Shown here: positions 37,431-49,972 of the stretch, piece after piece | How positions within the stretch are numbered: the stretch's first letter is position 1 | Layout: each line of letters starts with the position of its first letter | Assembly: GCA_011316305.1 (NCBI GenBank) | Contig: SAUG01000171.1 | Coordinates: forward strand, 30,752 to 94,751 | Length of the DNA: 64,000 nt | Source of the DNA: Rusavskia elegans | Taxonomy: Eukaryota > Ascomycota > Lecanoromycetes > Teloschistales > Teloschistaceae | Direction: 5' to 3' | Position numbers and translations under genes: made by a program | Notes under the pieces: model-generated | The model's input: only the letters and a program-made list of their open reading frames with translations | What the model was told of the DNA's origin: nothing | The model's database searches: none

Positions 37431-38854
37431 TCGGCGGAATATACGCCGGAAAGGTTGGGTTTTACTTTTATTAAAGTTTATTAAGTTAAGAAAGATCGAT
37501 ATAGTTTTAAATATAGGTTTAAACTGCTTTTATTTTAATAATCGCGATCTACTAGTTTTAATTTTTCGTTTAGACTAGAATAATAGGTCGTTTAGACGCT
37601 ATACTAATAATATAGAAAGATATTTAAACGTTCGGTAGAAGCTAAAATAATATTAAAAGAAAAAGAAATATTTAATAATAAATTTTTCTTTTATATTCGC
37701 TAGCGTAGTAGTTTAAGCTCGTAATTATAAAGTAAATTACTTTACCTTTTTATTATTTAGTAGATATTCCAGGAAATTAACTATTATACGCGATTATTTT
37801 TAGTAGAATTATAATAAAAAAAAATTTCTAGTAGTAAATATCGCGGTAAAAGATTCTTCCGTTTATTATTTAGAAAAATAATTCTTTCTAATATAATAAA
37901 TAATATATCGGTAAAGATTACTAGATATTATTATAGCCTACGGAACTAAGACTTTTAACTATAGAACGATTAGATATAGATATATAAAAAGTAAAATCTA
38001 TAAAATTACTAAAATATATAGAATATAACTTTTATTAAAATACGTTAAATCTAATAGACCAGATATTATATTACCAAAAATATCGATCCCGTTTAAAGTT
38101 AATTGAATAGGTCTGAATTGGTAAACGGATCTGATTCTATATCCTATCTAGCGCGTTATAAAAGCGTTTATAAATAAATATTTCGTTTATAAATAAAATT
38201 TTAGCTTATAAGCGCTTTAAGCGAGTTTTAAAATTTTTAAAAAAAATCTTTTAAAAATTCTAAATTCTTCTATCTAGTAAAGCTACTGATATCCTATAAA
38301 ATATCTAAACTAGCAGACTTTTAACGTAGATTTTAAAAATTTTATTTAAAGAACGCTAGCGTTACTAGTTTCTAAACTAGAGGCTTCCCGTTATTAAACG
38401 GGAACTAACGGATACTAAACTTTAAAATATTTAATTTTAAAATTCTAAATATAGATAAAATAGACGTTTTTAGAATATATCTAAATTTTTCCGTTTACTA
38501 AATAAGATAATCTTACTTAAACCGGCTTAAACTGGTTTAAACCGGCTTAATCGACTCTAAGCGCTTTTTTTATTTTAAAATACTACTATAAACGGGTTGC
38601 ACATTTGCTGATAATAGTAGTTATTTCTATTAATAATTCTATCTACGCGCGGTTATTATAATAATCTAGTATTGTAGTCGATTTAAATATTATCGAATAA
38701 ATATCCGCTAGTATTTTTATAAATAGATACGAAAAACGAGTAGCGTAAATAAATTATATATTATATTTATCGGATTATAATCGCTATTTTCTTTCTATAA
38801 TCTATTTTTTTTTCTTCGACTAGTATAGTAAGTATTCGATACTTCGACTACGAG
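37431..38854. other. AT-rich end of the repeat island
   Basis: RIP-altered, no motif recognised. Near 38517-38560 a short AAACCGGCTTAAAC word is repeated in tandem. The phrase TATAAACGGGTTG occurs near 38588 and again near 38907, so the island edge may be duplicated. Confidence 0.35.
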
Positions 38855-41800
38855 CTAAATCAGAGACCTAGCTAAAAATCTAGGATATTTACAGTAAAGG
38901 CTTCTATAAACGGGTTGAAACTGCCGTAGAAAGCGACCAGTAGGACCAGACCGTCTTTGCTGCCTCGTGCAGATGAGATAGACTGGGGAGAAATGAGTCT
39001 CACCCAAGAAGAGTCTCGTGCCGATGATGAGGTAGAGTGGGGAGACATTGGTCCCCACCCGAGAGGGTTTCTGCGTACACCCTGGTAATAGATGCATCCA
39101 ATGTAGATCTGATCCCGACTGCGCTTTGATGTGGAGTATATTGAAATCAGTGAGCTTCTTCTTCTTCTGACAGAGAGAATAGTAGAGGCGCTGAACTAGC
39201 ACCAACACTGCCGGACTCGATGCCGCAACAACCAGAAGCTTGATATTTATAGGCAGGCAGTACACCATAATGGTGAGGATAACGTGGGTCTTTCTAGTAC
39301 CAGACGGTCCTTGAGTAATTATAATTCTGGCCGTACTAGCGGAGTTCCTGGCACCAGTCTGTAGTATGATGAAGGCCCGAAATAGCTTGATCTTAGTGGG
39401 TACTTGAGGTCGCCTAGAGGTTCACATATTCCTTGATTATACTGGAGGGTGTTAGACCGGGGTGACTGTTACCAAATAGATTGATAGTGTCCAGCGTCCG
39501 AAGATCATGCCGGACAAAAAGTCGAGGCTACAATCTATTGTAGAGTTCTTGATAGACTTTTTAATTTCATAAGTTGTCTTTTGATTTTGATAGCTTCCAG
39601 GCTCATTGAACAAGACGTGTCGGAGTTTCGTGGTTTGGTTCTGACTTTCTTAGGTATTCCATTGATTAGGTATACGGCCGCCTGGTTGTCAGTGTACTGC
39701 CTTGCTTTTAGGCGAAGGACACTCCGAAGCTCGTGTAGTAACTATAGTCGATCTTCGCAGGGAAGGGATAAATCTGGGTGAACAATGAAACAAAGGTCAC
39801 AGTATTTTTCAACACTGCGGTCCTCAGGATGATGCTCGAGACCGTGCTGTCACCGTCCTCTTTAAGCGCTTGGTGGATCTTGCAGTAATGACTTGCTAGG
39901 CTGCACAAATGGTCGCTCTGACCGTCACCTGTTATGATCTCTTGTTGTGGATAGTATAAGCTTCAAGATCTCCGTCCGCGTACGCTTTGATCTGAGAGAA
40001 GGTCTGTTTATTCCCCGGCAGAAACGTGTCGAATTTGGCCTTCGTCCTCTTGCTCAAGATTGGTGGTTTGAACGTAGTCCCACGGTGAGATGATCTCATT
40101 TGTCTCGAGAAGTATGATAGGGATATCTCACAAAGCTTATCAGCATGGTTCGATTAGTGCCTCCCTTCCCAAGGAGCCTGCATATGACTGTAACATTTCT
40201 GAGGTCTTCGCACGGAGGTGCAGATCGCAGTGGCCTTGTTATAGCTCGGATATGATAGCTATAGTCTTCGCCCGTAGTATTACCCAAGGCAAGCTTACAG
40301 ATTGCGGATGCATTGTACTGAAAATGATCTCTTTGCTGGAGATGATTAAGATCTTGACCGAGACGAGGTTGTCGGTCTATTGGCCAACAGTTGACAGGTA
40401 TATAAGCTCCAACCAGTTGTCTTCCGTTGACAAGTCTCCAGAAATTGTAGTCGAGTTTTTCTCTATGCTATGTCTATTGATAACTCTCCTCTGATCTTTC
40501 ACCCTGGTTTGTTCCTACTTCACGAGGGCAAGTTGCTTGCGGTCCTTTTCGATTCACTCACTTGACTATGAGACCCTTGAGTACGAAGTGAGACGGATGG
40601 GCTTGACGAGCCATATATGAAGACGTCCAAACAGCGGTGAAAGATGAAAGAAGATAGCTTTGTTCTGCTTGTAGCCATGCGAACGTGGAAGGAGTTCAGA
40701 CTTATTTCTAAGACACGCCGCAATTTGCTGCCTGCAAAGCAGCGGCGTTCTTTGGACTGTTGTTATCAACGGCCTCTCCGTCAATAAAATCCCCATAGGA
40801 GGTTTCGAATTCAGATGTTGTCAGGTTATATGGATCTCTTGGTAAGGAGGCTTCGTCTTGGTAAGGAAACCCGGAAAGATTTGCTTCTTAGCTGCCGCGG
40901 CTGGATCTTCTTGGTCCACAGCCTGGGCAGGCTTCTTTCTTTTCGGTGGTGGTGCAGCAAGTCCTAGCTGGACCAGAGGAAGCTTGGGTGGCTTCACTAA
41001 TCTCACTATCTTGGAAAACCACGATCGGAGTACTCTAAGGGGGGTCTTGGTATCTGTGGTATAGATGTAGATAGAAATTCGGCTATCTTGAACGAATACT
41101 CGTCCCTGTTCTGCTGCTGACCTCTCCACATTAATGCACCAATGATGTGGTAAAGATCTCGACGAAAACATCGCTGATGAGGAGGGCGATGTGGTGTCGA
41201 GTGTGAGTTGTTTACTCTTGGAGCCGCTGATGTGCAACATCTTTTTTCGTACTCTGAAATCTGTTACAATAACCTCGGCATGCAACACCACGACGATCAT
41301 TCTCTCGACGCCTGTTGAAAACCGGAGGAAAGCCATATGGCCAGATCGCGATTCTCATTATAGTTGTTTTTGTAGTGGTGCGTACCTTGGTGGAGACGAC
41401 GTTTCTCAATAAGCCCTTGTCGCAGGAGGTAGGAGTTTCTTGTACGGGGCCGATTCTCCCTTGCCCTCCAGTGCATTAAGATACCTGGTTGAACAGCGTC
41501 GGCCCTTTATCTCCCTTGACCCAGTCGATTTGGTCGAGGCCGACCAATAATACCCAAGAAAAGCTCGGACGTCTCATGTAGCTCTGTAATTGAATCACAT
41601 CCAGTGGTCCTGCTTGGCGTGTTCGTGCGAGTCGTTAATAATTGCACGTAGGTAGCCCAGCTTGCGATGTTGAGTGATAACCTTGGTAGCTATCGCGCCG
41701 ATAGCTTGACAATCTAATCGTAAGTATATATAATTTTCCGAAACGGACAGAACTACTAAGTTGGAGTTGTACTAAGTAAAACCCGAAGGTGCTACAGTAC

Positions 41801-42364
41801 TTGAACAGTTAAGGGCCCCACCTGTAACCCCTACCTCGACTTTCTTAGACTCCTTGTTGACTTCTACCGACACGACTTTGATTCGTTTACTGGTAGATTT
41901 TTCTCGGAAACCGACTGGAGAACCTGTAAACTACCGGCTGTAAGGTCTCGGAGCCAAGTCCGGCAGCATCTAAGGACGTCTGGCCCCAGCCCGGCAATCT
42001 GCGTGTCGAGCTTTCCGAATCTCAGAGTGTCGTAGCAGGTGTAGATTGCCTTGAGAAAATCTAGATATATCTGGTGTTTCATTCCGGTTCCTTGAGATCT
42101 TTAAATCTTTCTCGGGGGGTGCGTATTTGTAGTATCTTCGACTGAGATACGAACTAACCTCCCGTTTCTATGAGCTCTATAGGGACACGGCGGTGTACTT
42201 GTTGAATTTTCACTACGCATCCGACTGTACGGGTCGTCTAGGGTCTCCAAAGGAGGGGGCACTAAAGACTCTGGGGAAGCGGGCTCCTGGGTGGCCTCGG
42301 CCGCGACGTTCGAGTCGATAATGGCAGTCATCTGTGCTCTGGCGAGTTGTACATTTAACAGCAA
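38855..42364 (-). pseudogene. Broken SF1 (UPF1/ZNFX1-like) helicase relic
   Basis: The minus strand holds a Walker A region near 39312-39284 (IIITQGPSGTRKTH, where the family has QGPPGTGKT) followed by LPINIKLLVVAASSPAV, the usual next strand of superfamily 1 RNA/DNA helicases. The later motifs (DEAD-like box and the arginine motifs) are missing because the sequence runs into the AT-rich island at 38850. Upstream, frames shift repeatedly; a clean stretch at 42364-41864 (IYLDFLKAIYTCYD, GLGPDVLRCCRTWLRDL) looks like genuine ancient coding sequence. GTR replaces GTG in the loop. Base composition is normal, so decay is by frameshift and nonsense rather than heavy RIP. The family assignment rests on one motif region. 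Confidence 0.45.
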
Positions 42365-44028
42365 GTCTGATTACCGAAGGCGACGATCTCTTCTCTGATA
42401 GTTCATTGAGAAGCATTTCTGATGTAGCCGTAGTCTGCTGCTTAATACGCGTCGAAGATGATTTTCGTCATAACTCCTTCTGTCCAACCTGCTACTTGTT
42501 CAGAGGTTCTTCAGAGCCATGAGAGAACCCATAGTCTCTTTGCGAATTTTTGCTTCAAGCACGGGCCTTAATTCTTTCGCCGTATTTGTTCCGAACGTAT
42601 TTTCTTCAAGAGTCAATTTGTTTTGTATTTGCTCATCGTTGTGTTAGTCATCTACCATTTCTGCTCAGTCGCTGGAGCTCTTGATGACTCCTTTACCGAT
42701 ATTTGGTGGTATCGAATGAATTTTCCAAGCCATTGCCTTTATGTAGTAAATATTCCTCACTTTCTGAAAGTCATTAAATGACTTCCCGGACTTGGTATCT
42801 CCAGTCCTTCATGCTTCACATAAAACACCGCCGCTTTTACGAACGCGTTTTGGTGCCCTTTTCTACCGCTCTTAGTCTTCTCCTGGCACTCTACGACGGA
42901 GCGAGTAGCGGCACCAGCATTAACAGAATGGTCCTTATCGTAGGCTGGTAGAAATAGTAGATAACTGCCAACGGTCCTTCCTAAAGCTTCCTCAAATTTA
43001 GACCATATGCATTTTTGGAATGCGGCCTGTGCTCGTAGCAGAGCAAGCCAAAAGTGTCTTCAGAAGCTGCAGCCGCTGCGGTCATGGCTCCCCGCATATC
43101 GCTGAGTATAAAGCCACATTGTACGACAAATCTTCTCAACCCACGCTCAACAATTGCTCACTACCGATGGATCGATGGGTGGGTTGATGGAGCATTTCAT
43201 CCGGTGGCTCCTTCAGTGGTTGGGATCACTTCTTTTGATGATGCATCCCATGCCTGACATAAGACCTCCAACAAATTTCAGAGTATGAAGGTGACTTTTC
43301 GGCTTTTTGAGAAGAAAAGGCACATCGACTTCTTTTCGGCCCTAACGCAATCTCGAATCCGTCATCTTCCCTCGAAGCCCCAGCGACCCGTCTGAGAAGA
43401 CAAGTAGAAATGTATAATCGCATGAATAAGCGCCCCTACGATTGTCTTGTACAAGGTGAAAGTATAAGTCCCAACAAGCAGTGTAGGGAGAGATTGATTC
43501 TCTAGTATTATTCGTGTCAGATGCGAAATTGCTATAACGAGGGTATAAAAAATGAGGGGTAATATAGTGGTAGTTGCGTAGGTAATCCTGACTCACAGGT
43601 ACTGCCCGCTCTTTCGGTCTAATAGCTCGAGTAATGGTAGGAGGGGACGAAAAGCCAGATGGTACCTTGCGAACGATCTACCTGTTGAAGTTTACTATAT
43701 ATGTTTGCGTTCGCCTTCTCGTAAGCGCTCAATGTTGGCTTGTCGTCGCGGTCAGATCATGTAGGCAAGATATGATAAAGCATATCACCTGTCCAATGCT
43801 CGTGGTGTGTTGGTTGAATCGTCGTTGTTCGGTGAGAGGGGTATACCGCCTGCGAGGGGCTGCGTGGTATTTGCCGACTGTTTTCTTGGGGACGTGGGCA
43901 ATTTTCTGCTTCGCGACATTGAGGTAGTCTTGGTGTGACCATGGCTTGCCAATACCTGTCCCAGCTATTAAACCTAGAAGCTCCTTATTCTCTAGCAGCG
44001 CGAAGGCCTGAAATCGTAGGGTCGGACT

Positions 44029-44882
44029 CTACGTAGTACTGTTATTATTATCGTCATCGTCGTCGTTATCGTTATCGTTTTCATTGTCGTTGTCGTTGTC
44101 GTTGTCGCTGTCGTCATCATCACTATGATTAATATCTGAAGGGACGTTCGACAACTCAGATTCTGATAAGTCTCGACGTTTCCTCTTTTTAGTTATCCTT
44201 GGCGAGGGGGAGGATAATAAAGACTGGGAACCTTGGGTTTCTACGAGAGGGTCTTTCCCGGCAAAGGCTAGATTAATAACAGTTTTGCGTGCTCGGCCTG
44301 AGCGTCGGGGGCTAGTAGCAGGTTCCTTAGTTAGCTGAGGGTTTATTAGGGTTAGGTTAACTTACTGATACCTTTCGCTGTAGGCTTAGTAACAGCTTTA
44401 GCAGCGGGTTTAGTAACCTTAATAATACCTTTAGGGGCGGGTTTGCTAATATCCGCAGCTGCCGAGGTCGACAGAAGAGTAGATACCGTTTGCTGGGTTT
44501 AAACGGTGTTGGCTGCGGCTGCTTGATACTCCTGCGGAGAGAGGAAAGGCGGTTGCGACCCGCTCCGAAGGTAGTAGTCCAGGTTTGGCGTGTTTATATA
44601 AGCCGTTTAAAGCTCCGAGCTATATATTATATTAAGATAAAGATCTGGAGACGACTCTTGAGAAACCCAGTTCTCGTCGTAGAGCCAGTTTTGACGTCGG
44701 GGCGGCTGGCTTGACAGTCTCATACTTGCCATCTGATTCGCCATCTTTGTCAGTGTGTCAATGTACGTCTTGTCCCGGTTAGCTAGGGAATCGATGAGTC
44801 CAGGCACTTCATCTATTCGCCAGCAGTCAGCAGCGGTAAACCATAACCGATATATATGCACACGAAAGAGTTGTCTGGACAA
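44029..44882 (-). pseudogene. Lysine-rich / acidic-tailed protein relic
   Basis: Reading the minus strand gives NLDYYLRSGSQPPFLSPQEY, then repeats of KPA(P/A)K-type basic words, then (after a likely intron 44372-44314, GTAAGT to CTACTAG) PRRSGRARKTV, which resembles an AT-hook. Next come KKRKRR and an acidic Asp/Asn tail ending at a TAG at 44029. The tail is encoded by a GTC/GTT-rich microsatellite at about 44041-44124. A TAA interrupts the frame near 44500 (NTV-stop-TQQT; CAA to TAA would explain it). A chromatin-associated protein is possible but not shown. Confidence 0.4.
44041..44124. repeat. GTC/GTT trinucleotide microsatellite
   Basis: Impure run of CGTCGT, CGTTGT and CGTTAT words. On the minus strand it reads as alternating GAC and AAC codons (Asp/Asn). 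Confidence 0.8.
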
Positions 44883-46105
44883 ACGTCAACGGGACATTGG
44901 CACGGTACTGGATAACCCCTGCTGTCAGGAAAGTGATGGACAATGAGGCACTCGCAGGATCTGAACAGTAAGATCCTCTCTGCGCCTTAGTTGAACCACG
45001 CCGTGCTAAAGTAGCCATGGGTGCGAGAAGTTGGCCATGCCGATGAGAATTACCACACGTGATACGGTATGAGCGACATGCTTGCTGCCATTTTTATGCT
45101 TGCAGACCTAATTCAAAAAGCCAGGTAAGGGCGTGGTAAGAGATCGAGCGAGAGCGTGGTGACTTCGATAGTGCTGCGCCTTGGGTGTAATTTCTGCTTC
45201 CAAAATAGAAAGCTGCTGATATCGTGTAGTATGCAAGGGTATGTTCGAAATATTACCGGGCAAGCTGCACCGTAGAGGAAGTACTGTAAGACTTCTTTAA
45301 GTGTTGCTCGAAGCCACCGTGGGCGGTCCCAAAGCACAACGCGCATATTTGCCTTCATCTTGCTTGTCAGTAAGATCGTTGACTGAATTCAAACTCACCA
45401 TCAATGCGTTCTCCATGACTTGAGAAGCGAAGGTCTTCATTGTCGGTATTAATCGAGAGGAAAAGAAACTTTCGGTTACTTTGTTTCGCCAGGAAGACGA
45501 GCAATAGTGATCGCCCATTGAGGGTTTGGCGGCTGCTCAATCAACGTCTTCATGTTGGATTTAGACTCAGCAGCTAAGACCTTTATTTTCATCTTGAGAC
45601 CTCAAGGTAGTTGACTTTGCTCTTTCGTTTGATGGAAGTGATAACAAGGTGCTTGTGAGGTTGATAGTGCCAGCGGCTTGGCCACATCCAGTCGCAGCCG
45701 TTCAGTATTCATACACAGGAATCTCGCGTATGTCTCTACGGTGAAATATGCAACAACATTGGGATCCCACATTAACGATTACTTGGGTGTTTCAAGCGCC
45801 GGACGGCGATTCCTCGGACATCATTCTCCATGTAACTCTTCTCCAGTTGGAATTGGGAGCTTTATTGATAGTACAAAGTTACTCGCTTTGCTCCAGAGGA
45901 AGAGAAAATGGGCAAGTAGTGCAATTATCTGCCTCAGTAGCCGAGGACGATTGCAGTCCTCATCGTTGGACAGCTGATCTCTATCGATATATCAAAGAAA
46001 GTTGTAATACTGGGCGAGGCACAGCACTGTAGAATATTCCGTTGATGTTCGACGAGCTAGGTTTCCTGGGAGTCGTCGAGCCCCCCTCAATGTGCCCTTG
46101 GGTTC

Positions 46106-47434
46106 CTAGTCATCTCTATCGAGAAGATAAGATCTGTAACTATATCTTGTACGGTTTATATCCGATTTGAAAACCTTGAACAGCATCACATATTGTCTGA
46201 ACCCAGTGTAGGTGGTCTTGTTGTACAAGGGACCAATATGTAGACCCGGTATCGCATTGGGAGTGCTAAGCAGGCAAAATTGAGCTCCAGGTGCAAGAAG
46301 AGTCGTACTGTATGTAAAAAGTCTCGTACAATGCTGGAGTAGACAAGTCACGAAATTTGAGATTTCGACACTCACTCGTAGATTGTCCTCAGTTGGAATC
46401 TTGTTCATAATGTCAAACGGGACTTTTCCCTATGCTCTTAGTTTACGAGCCTTTTTTGTGAACGGTCTTCCCTCAAGTACTTCGGCTTGATCCTGCCGGT
46501 CGCCCGTGTCGCCCTACACGATAGTGTTCCCAGTCACAACCCAGCGCCACCCATCCTGGGTGTAGACCACTGCCCCTCTTCCATAAGGGACTCGCCCGCT
46601 TCTCAGGCCATCTTTTGTAAATGTTTCATTGTGGATCGCTGCGAGCACCGTAAATTCGCCCTTAGCGGCGATAAACAGTTTCACAACGTAGAAGTCCTGT
46701 AATCTGACTCCAGACAGGTGCGGGTTCACGAATATAGGATCGTCGTCCGACTCCGGAAACCAGTTATAGACAGGATACTTGAAGAAGTGAGACGAGTGTA
46801 ACGCTTGAGTAGGGTTAGCTCGTTAGAGTTCTATTCCGTCCCGGTAAATATCTTTCCCTTCTTCTTCGAGGTCCCTGGTACACGCGCTGCGGCGTCGTAT
46901 GGTAGCGGCCTTGCGTTCGGGTAATAAGCGTTCGGATGCCTCATCGTAAAAGATACTTGCTCGTCTCTTCTTCTCAGCATAACTCAGCTCATTCGAGTCG
47001 GGTTGTATACTTTGTACCTGGTCCTCACGCGTAGTTTCCTCTGCGTTAACTGCGGTGAATGGGGAGCTTAGAGGTAATAGCCTTGTTGGCTGGGGTGAAC
47101 CCGCTGGGTCTGCTGTGGAGTTTGAGGCTTGAGCTCGTGAGGTGTCGCTGGTTGCGGGACTTTGATTATCAGATGTGTTCCTGGACGAAGATCCAGGTCT
47201 GTTGCTCAGGAAGTTTGGCAGTGAGCTGGAGAGCAAATCCTCTGTCTGTTGGCGACGGGGAGGTGTAAAGCTGATGAGGTCGGATGCCGATTGGGAGATG
47301 AGGGTGGCGGTGGTATTCATGGTTGAAATTCGCAGTGCAAAGGTGCTCGAGGGTTTCAAGTTTGAGTATGGGACATGAAGAAAAGCGGTTGAAGATGATG
47401 CGAGTTCTTCGATCCACTTTTGAGATTCTCCCAT
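46106..47434 (-). pseudogene. Hypothetical gene start, single frame broken by nonsense codons
   Basis: A frame starting at 47434 runs 203 codons: a Ser/Pro/Thr-rich disordered part, then basic KKRR and IRRRSACTRD. It meets TAA at 46823. The same frame continues past it with convincing protein (FFKYPVYNWFPESDDD, then LQDFYVVKLFIAAKGEFTVL and QDGWRWVVTG) to a TAG at 46514. It goes on past a further stop near 46430 to 46106. Keeping one frame over 1.3 kb argues for a single former exon. CAA to TAA and CAG or TGG to TAG would be RIP-type changes. An annotator might report only 46823-47434 as a 203-aa hypothetical protein. No domain recognised. Confidence 0.5.
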
Positions 47435-47969
47435 AACTGCCTGACTTGTGCTGGGTCGAAATCAGAAAAATATAGCGACACTTTGTTGTTCTGGTCTCTC
47501 GATAGCTACGCTCGATCTCGTCGGCGTCTTCGATATCAAGTCCAATATAGATTGCCGACGGTTGCGTCTCCAGCCCGCTGATGTGCTACTGATGCTCAGT
47601 GCTGCATCCAAAGCTACCGTCTCATGCCCTCTGCTTCTTGAATCGATCCAGAAATCCATCAAACCCTTATCTTAAAGAGATCGTCGACGTTTTTCACTTC
47701 ACCACAATTATTGTGGCTCTCAGCACCACCCGCAGACGAACGTCTTCTGATCTTCTTTACCTTTAATCAATGCTCAGCATACTCTTTACCATTTGCGATC
47801 GACAAGTCAGCAGTGATACTGTCGAAAAGTATCCTTCGACAGCTGAGATATATGCCTCGGACGCAAGATATCCTACTACTGGGACCTATTTTGTCGATCT
47901 CAGCTGCGTGCCCTGATCAGAATGCCTCGTATGTTCCGTCTTGGCTTCCATACGTTATTGCTGACAATT

Positions 47970-49972
47970 TGAGGATGCTCAATCCTGGCCTAGAGCACGT
48001 CCTATCAAGTCCAACTTCGGTAAATCGGCCCGAGTTCTAGGTTGCTGCCAATCCGCTCCATCAACAGGCAATAATCTTCCGCCAACGAGGCCATTTGCAT
48101 CAAGCCAACCTTGCACATCCTAAGTAAGGAACTGTCCACGAGGTCATTCCACAGCTGTGGCAAGTACGGCATCGTACTCGCCATTCGATATAACCCGGTC
48201 AGTCTCAAGACCAATTTTTCGGAAATATCAGATCAATAGTTGCTCGTCGAGATGATGTCTCCTTTCATGGTTGGATCAGCAGTCGCACTTACCCAGCCAC
48301 GAACGCAACACCGTGCTCGATCCTTATAACCCGACTCTCGATTCCGATCCGTAGATCGGGACAACTCCCTTTTACCTGCCAACGATGCTTCACATTAATG
48401 CGATATCTGATCTCCACGACTGAATCCTCCTGTCTCAAACCCTTCCTCCTGGGGCTTAAAGACGTTCCTAAGATCCAGAGAGGAACTTTTCATAAAGGAC
48501 ATTTCAGCGGCGGGCATCTGGTCTTTCATCGAGGTTTCTTGAACGGACTTCTACTGCCGCGGGGGATACCGCTGGCTGTGTAGTTTGGTGAACAGGTCTT
48601 CCGCCTGAAAAGTCGATGGAGGTGAGCCTGAAAGTCTGAATAGGAGTCTCCGCGTAGGTATTATTAGAACCGGCGTAAGCATCGATCCGATCTGGGCACT
48701 CCTAAGGGACCCTAATAAGACTTGGCTGGCAATTATCGGTAGTATCTTTGGTAGCTAACGCGGACAACGACTGGATATAGGAGGAGAGAGTGGCAGAGTT
48801 GAAAGTAATAGATTTATCGATTTAGCGGGCTTCCATGCCATCATATCAGCAATCAAATCACCCAAAAGATGATCAGTTGTCTTTGCCTGGCGGACAAGCA
48901 GTTGTATTTTCTTATAATCTGACCTCTCTCTTGGTTTATAGTCTTTGGTCATGGGCCACCAGCAATATGCTAACGCCAGTCCAAGCATCCAGATATCCAG
49001 ATTCTGGTTATATTGATTATTCGACTGACGAGGAGGGCATCTGATACCTCGACTGCCAGCCAAATCGGAGACGCCACCAGTGCATGAGATAGAACGTGCA
49101 GTTTCTGGTCTGACCGATACGCAGCGTTCTTCCCGAAGCCTGGACGGCTATCTGAGCGTTCGTAAAGGCATCGACGAGCAAGATGTTGCCGCAAGCCTAT
49201 TGCATGTTTTGCGATGTTCCTGATGTTGGTGATTTCTTCATCCCGGTTGTTATGAGTATTGCAGGGTGTATGGGATCGTTGTCTGCACGGCTAAGTTATG
49301 GTCTCGTTGCTTCTGCGTGGACCTGATGGTAATAATCTGAAAACCGGGGTTGACCAAGAGACACAAGGTGGAAACGGTAAAATGCGTCATACATGAACTG
49401 AAGCTTATGTTTATCGATCTTGAATATGGAGTCTGAAGCGTCGAGTAATTGCGGAACTGCGTCTGGATATCTGATTCTCTTTTGCCGCCTGACTTTCTCG
49501 GATCGATCGCTAGCCCTCGAAAGCTCGAGCCAAATAGCTTCATGAATGTTCTTCGCCTATTCTTTTCAAGAAAGTCCGGATTGTCGTTGTTGTTATTGTT
49601 GTTTAGACGATGAGCCTGTCTCTCACAGAGCTTCTGGTCGAATTTAATGGCTCGCATTATCTCAGCGGGCTTTCTTCCTTCTGTGATATCTGCCCATGCC
49701 TGTGCTTTCGCTTTCGGGTCCGTATGCTCGGAATGAAAATTATGGAGTGAGATCTTTCTGCTCAGACTTGTTTTCTGCAGCAGCAGCTTACTGATGGTTG
49801 CTCTGCGACTCCAAAAAGACGAATCATAACTCTCACGAGGCTTTGAAGTATTCTTCGCTGAATCGATATACTGCGTCAATTGATTCCTCTTGGCTTCCTG
49901 CTGTTCGAGAGATGGGGATGCGCGACGCTTTTTGCTTAAAACACGAGGCGGTATCTCAGGGGCTGACTGCAT
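47970..49972 (-). pseudogene. Protein-kinase-like relic with frameshifts
   Basis: A frame from 49972 encodes a basic N-terminal part (KKRRASPSLEQQEAKRNQL, then WADITEGRKPAEIMRAIKFD and an Asn run). It continues in another frame after about 49485 (YPDAVPQLLDASDSIFKID, HKLQFMYDAFYRFHLVSLGQ). Then GNILLVDAFTNAQIA appears near 49180, SDLAGSRGIRCPPRQ near 49050 and LDIWMLGLALAYCW just below 49000. These match the order catalytic loop (xNIL), APE-type activation segment and D(I/V)WSLG of a protein kinase C-lobe. HRD and DFG are not visible. Frames change without credible introns, so I call it broken. More frames with protein-like sequence follow down to about 48005. Confidence 0.4.

Noticed and set aside
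1560..38850. CRISPR-like arrays or prokaryotic features
   Set aside because: Recurring GCTATAG/GGCTAAAA words are part of LTRs and MITEs, with no regular repeat-spacer pattern; the organism is a fungus.
40821..41336. 171-aa frame on the minus strand
   Set aside because: It lies inside the broken helicase belt, is flanked by frameshifts and has no domain of its own; treated as part of the relic.
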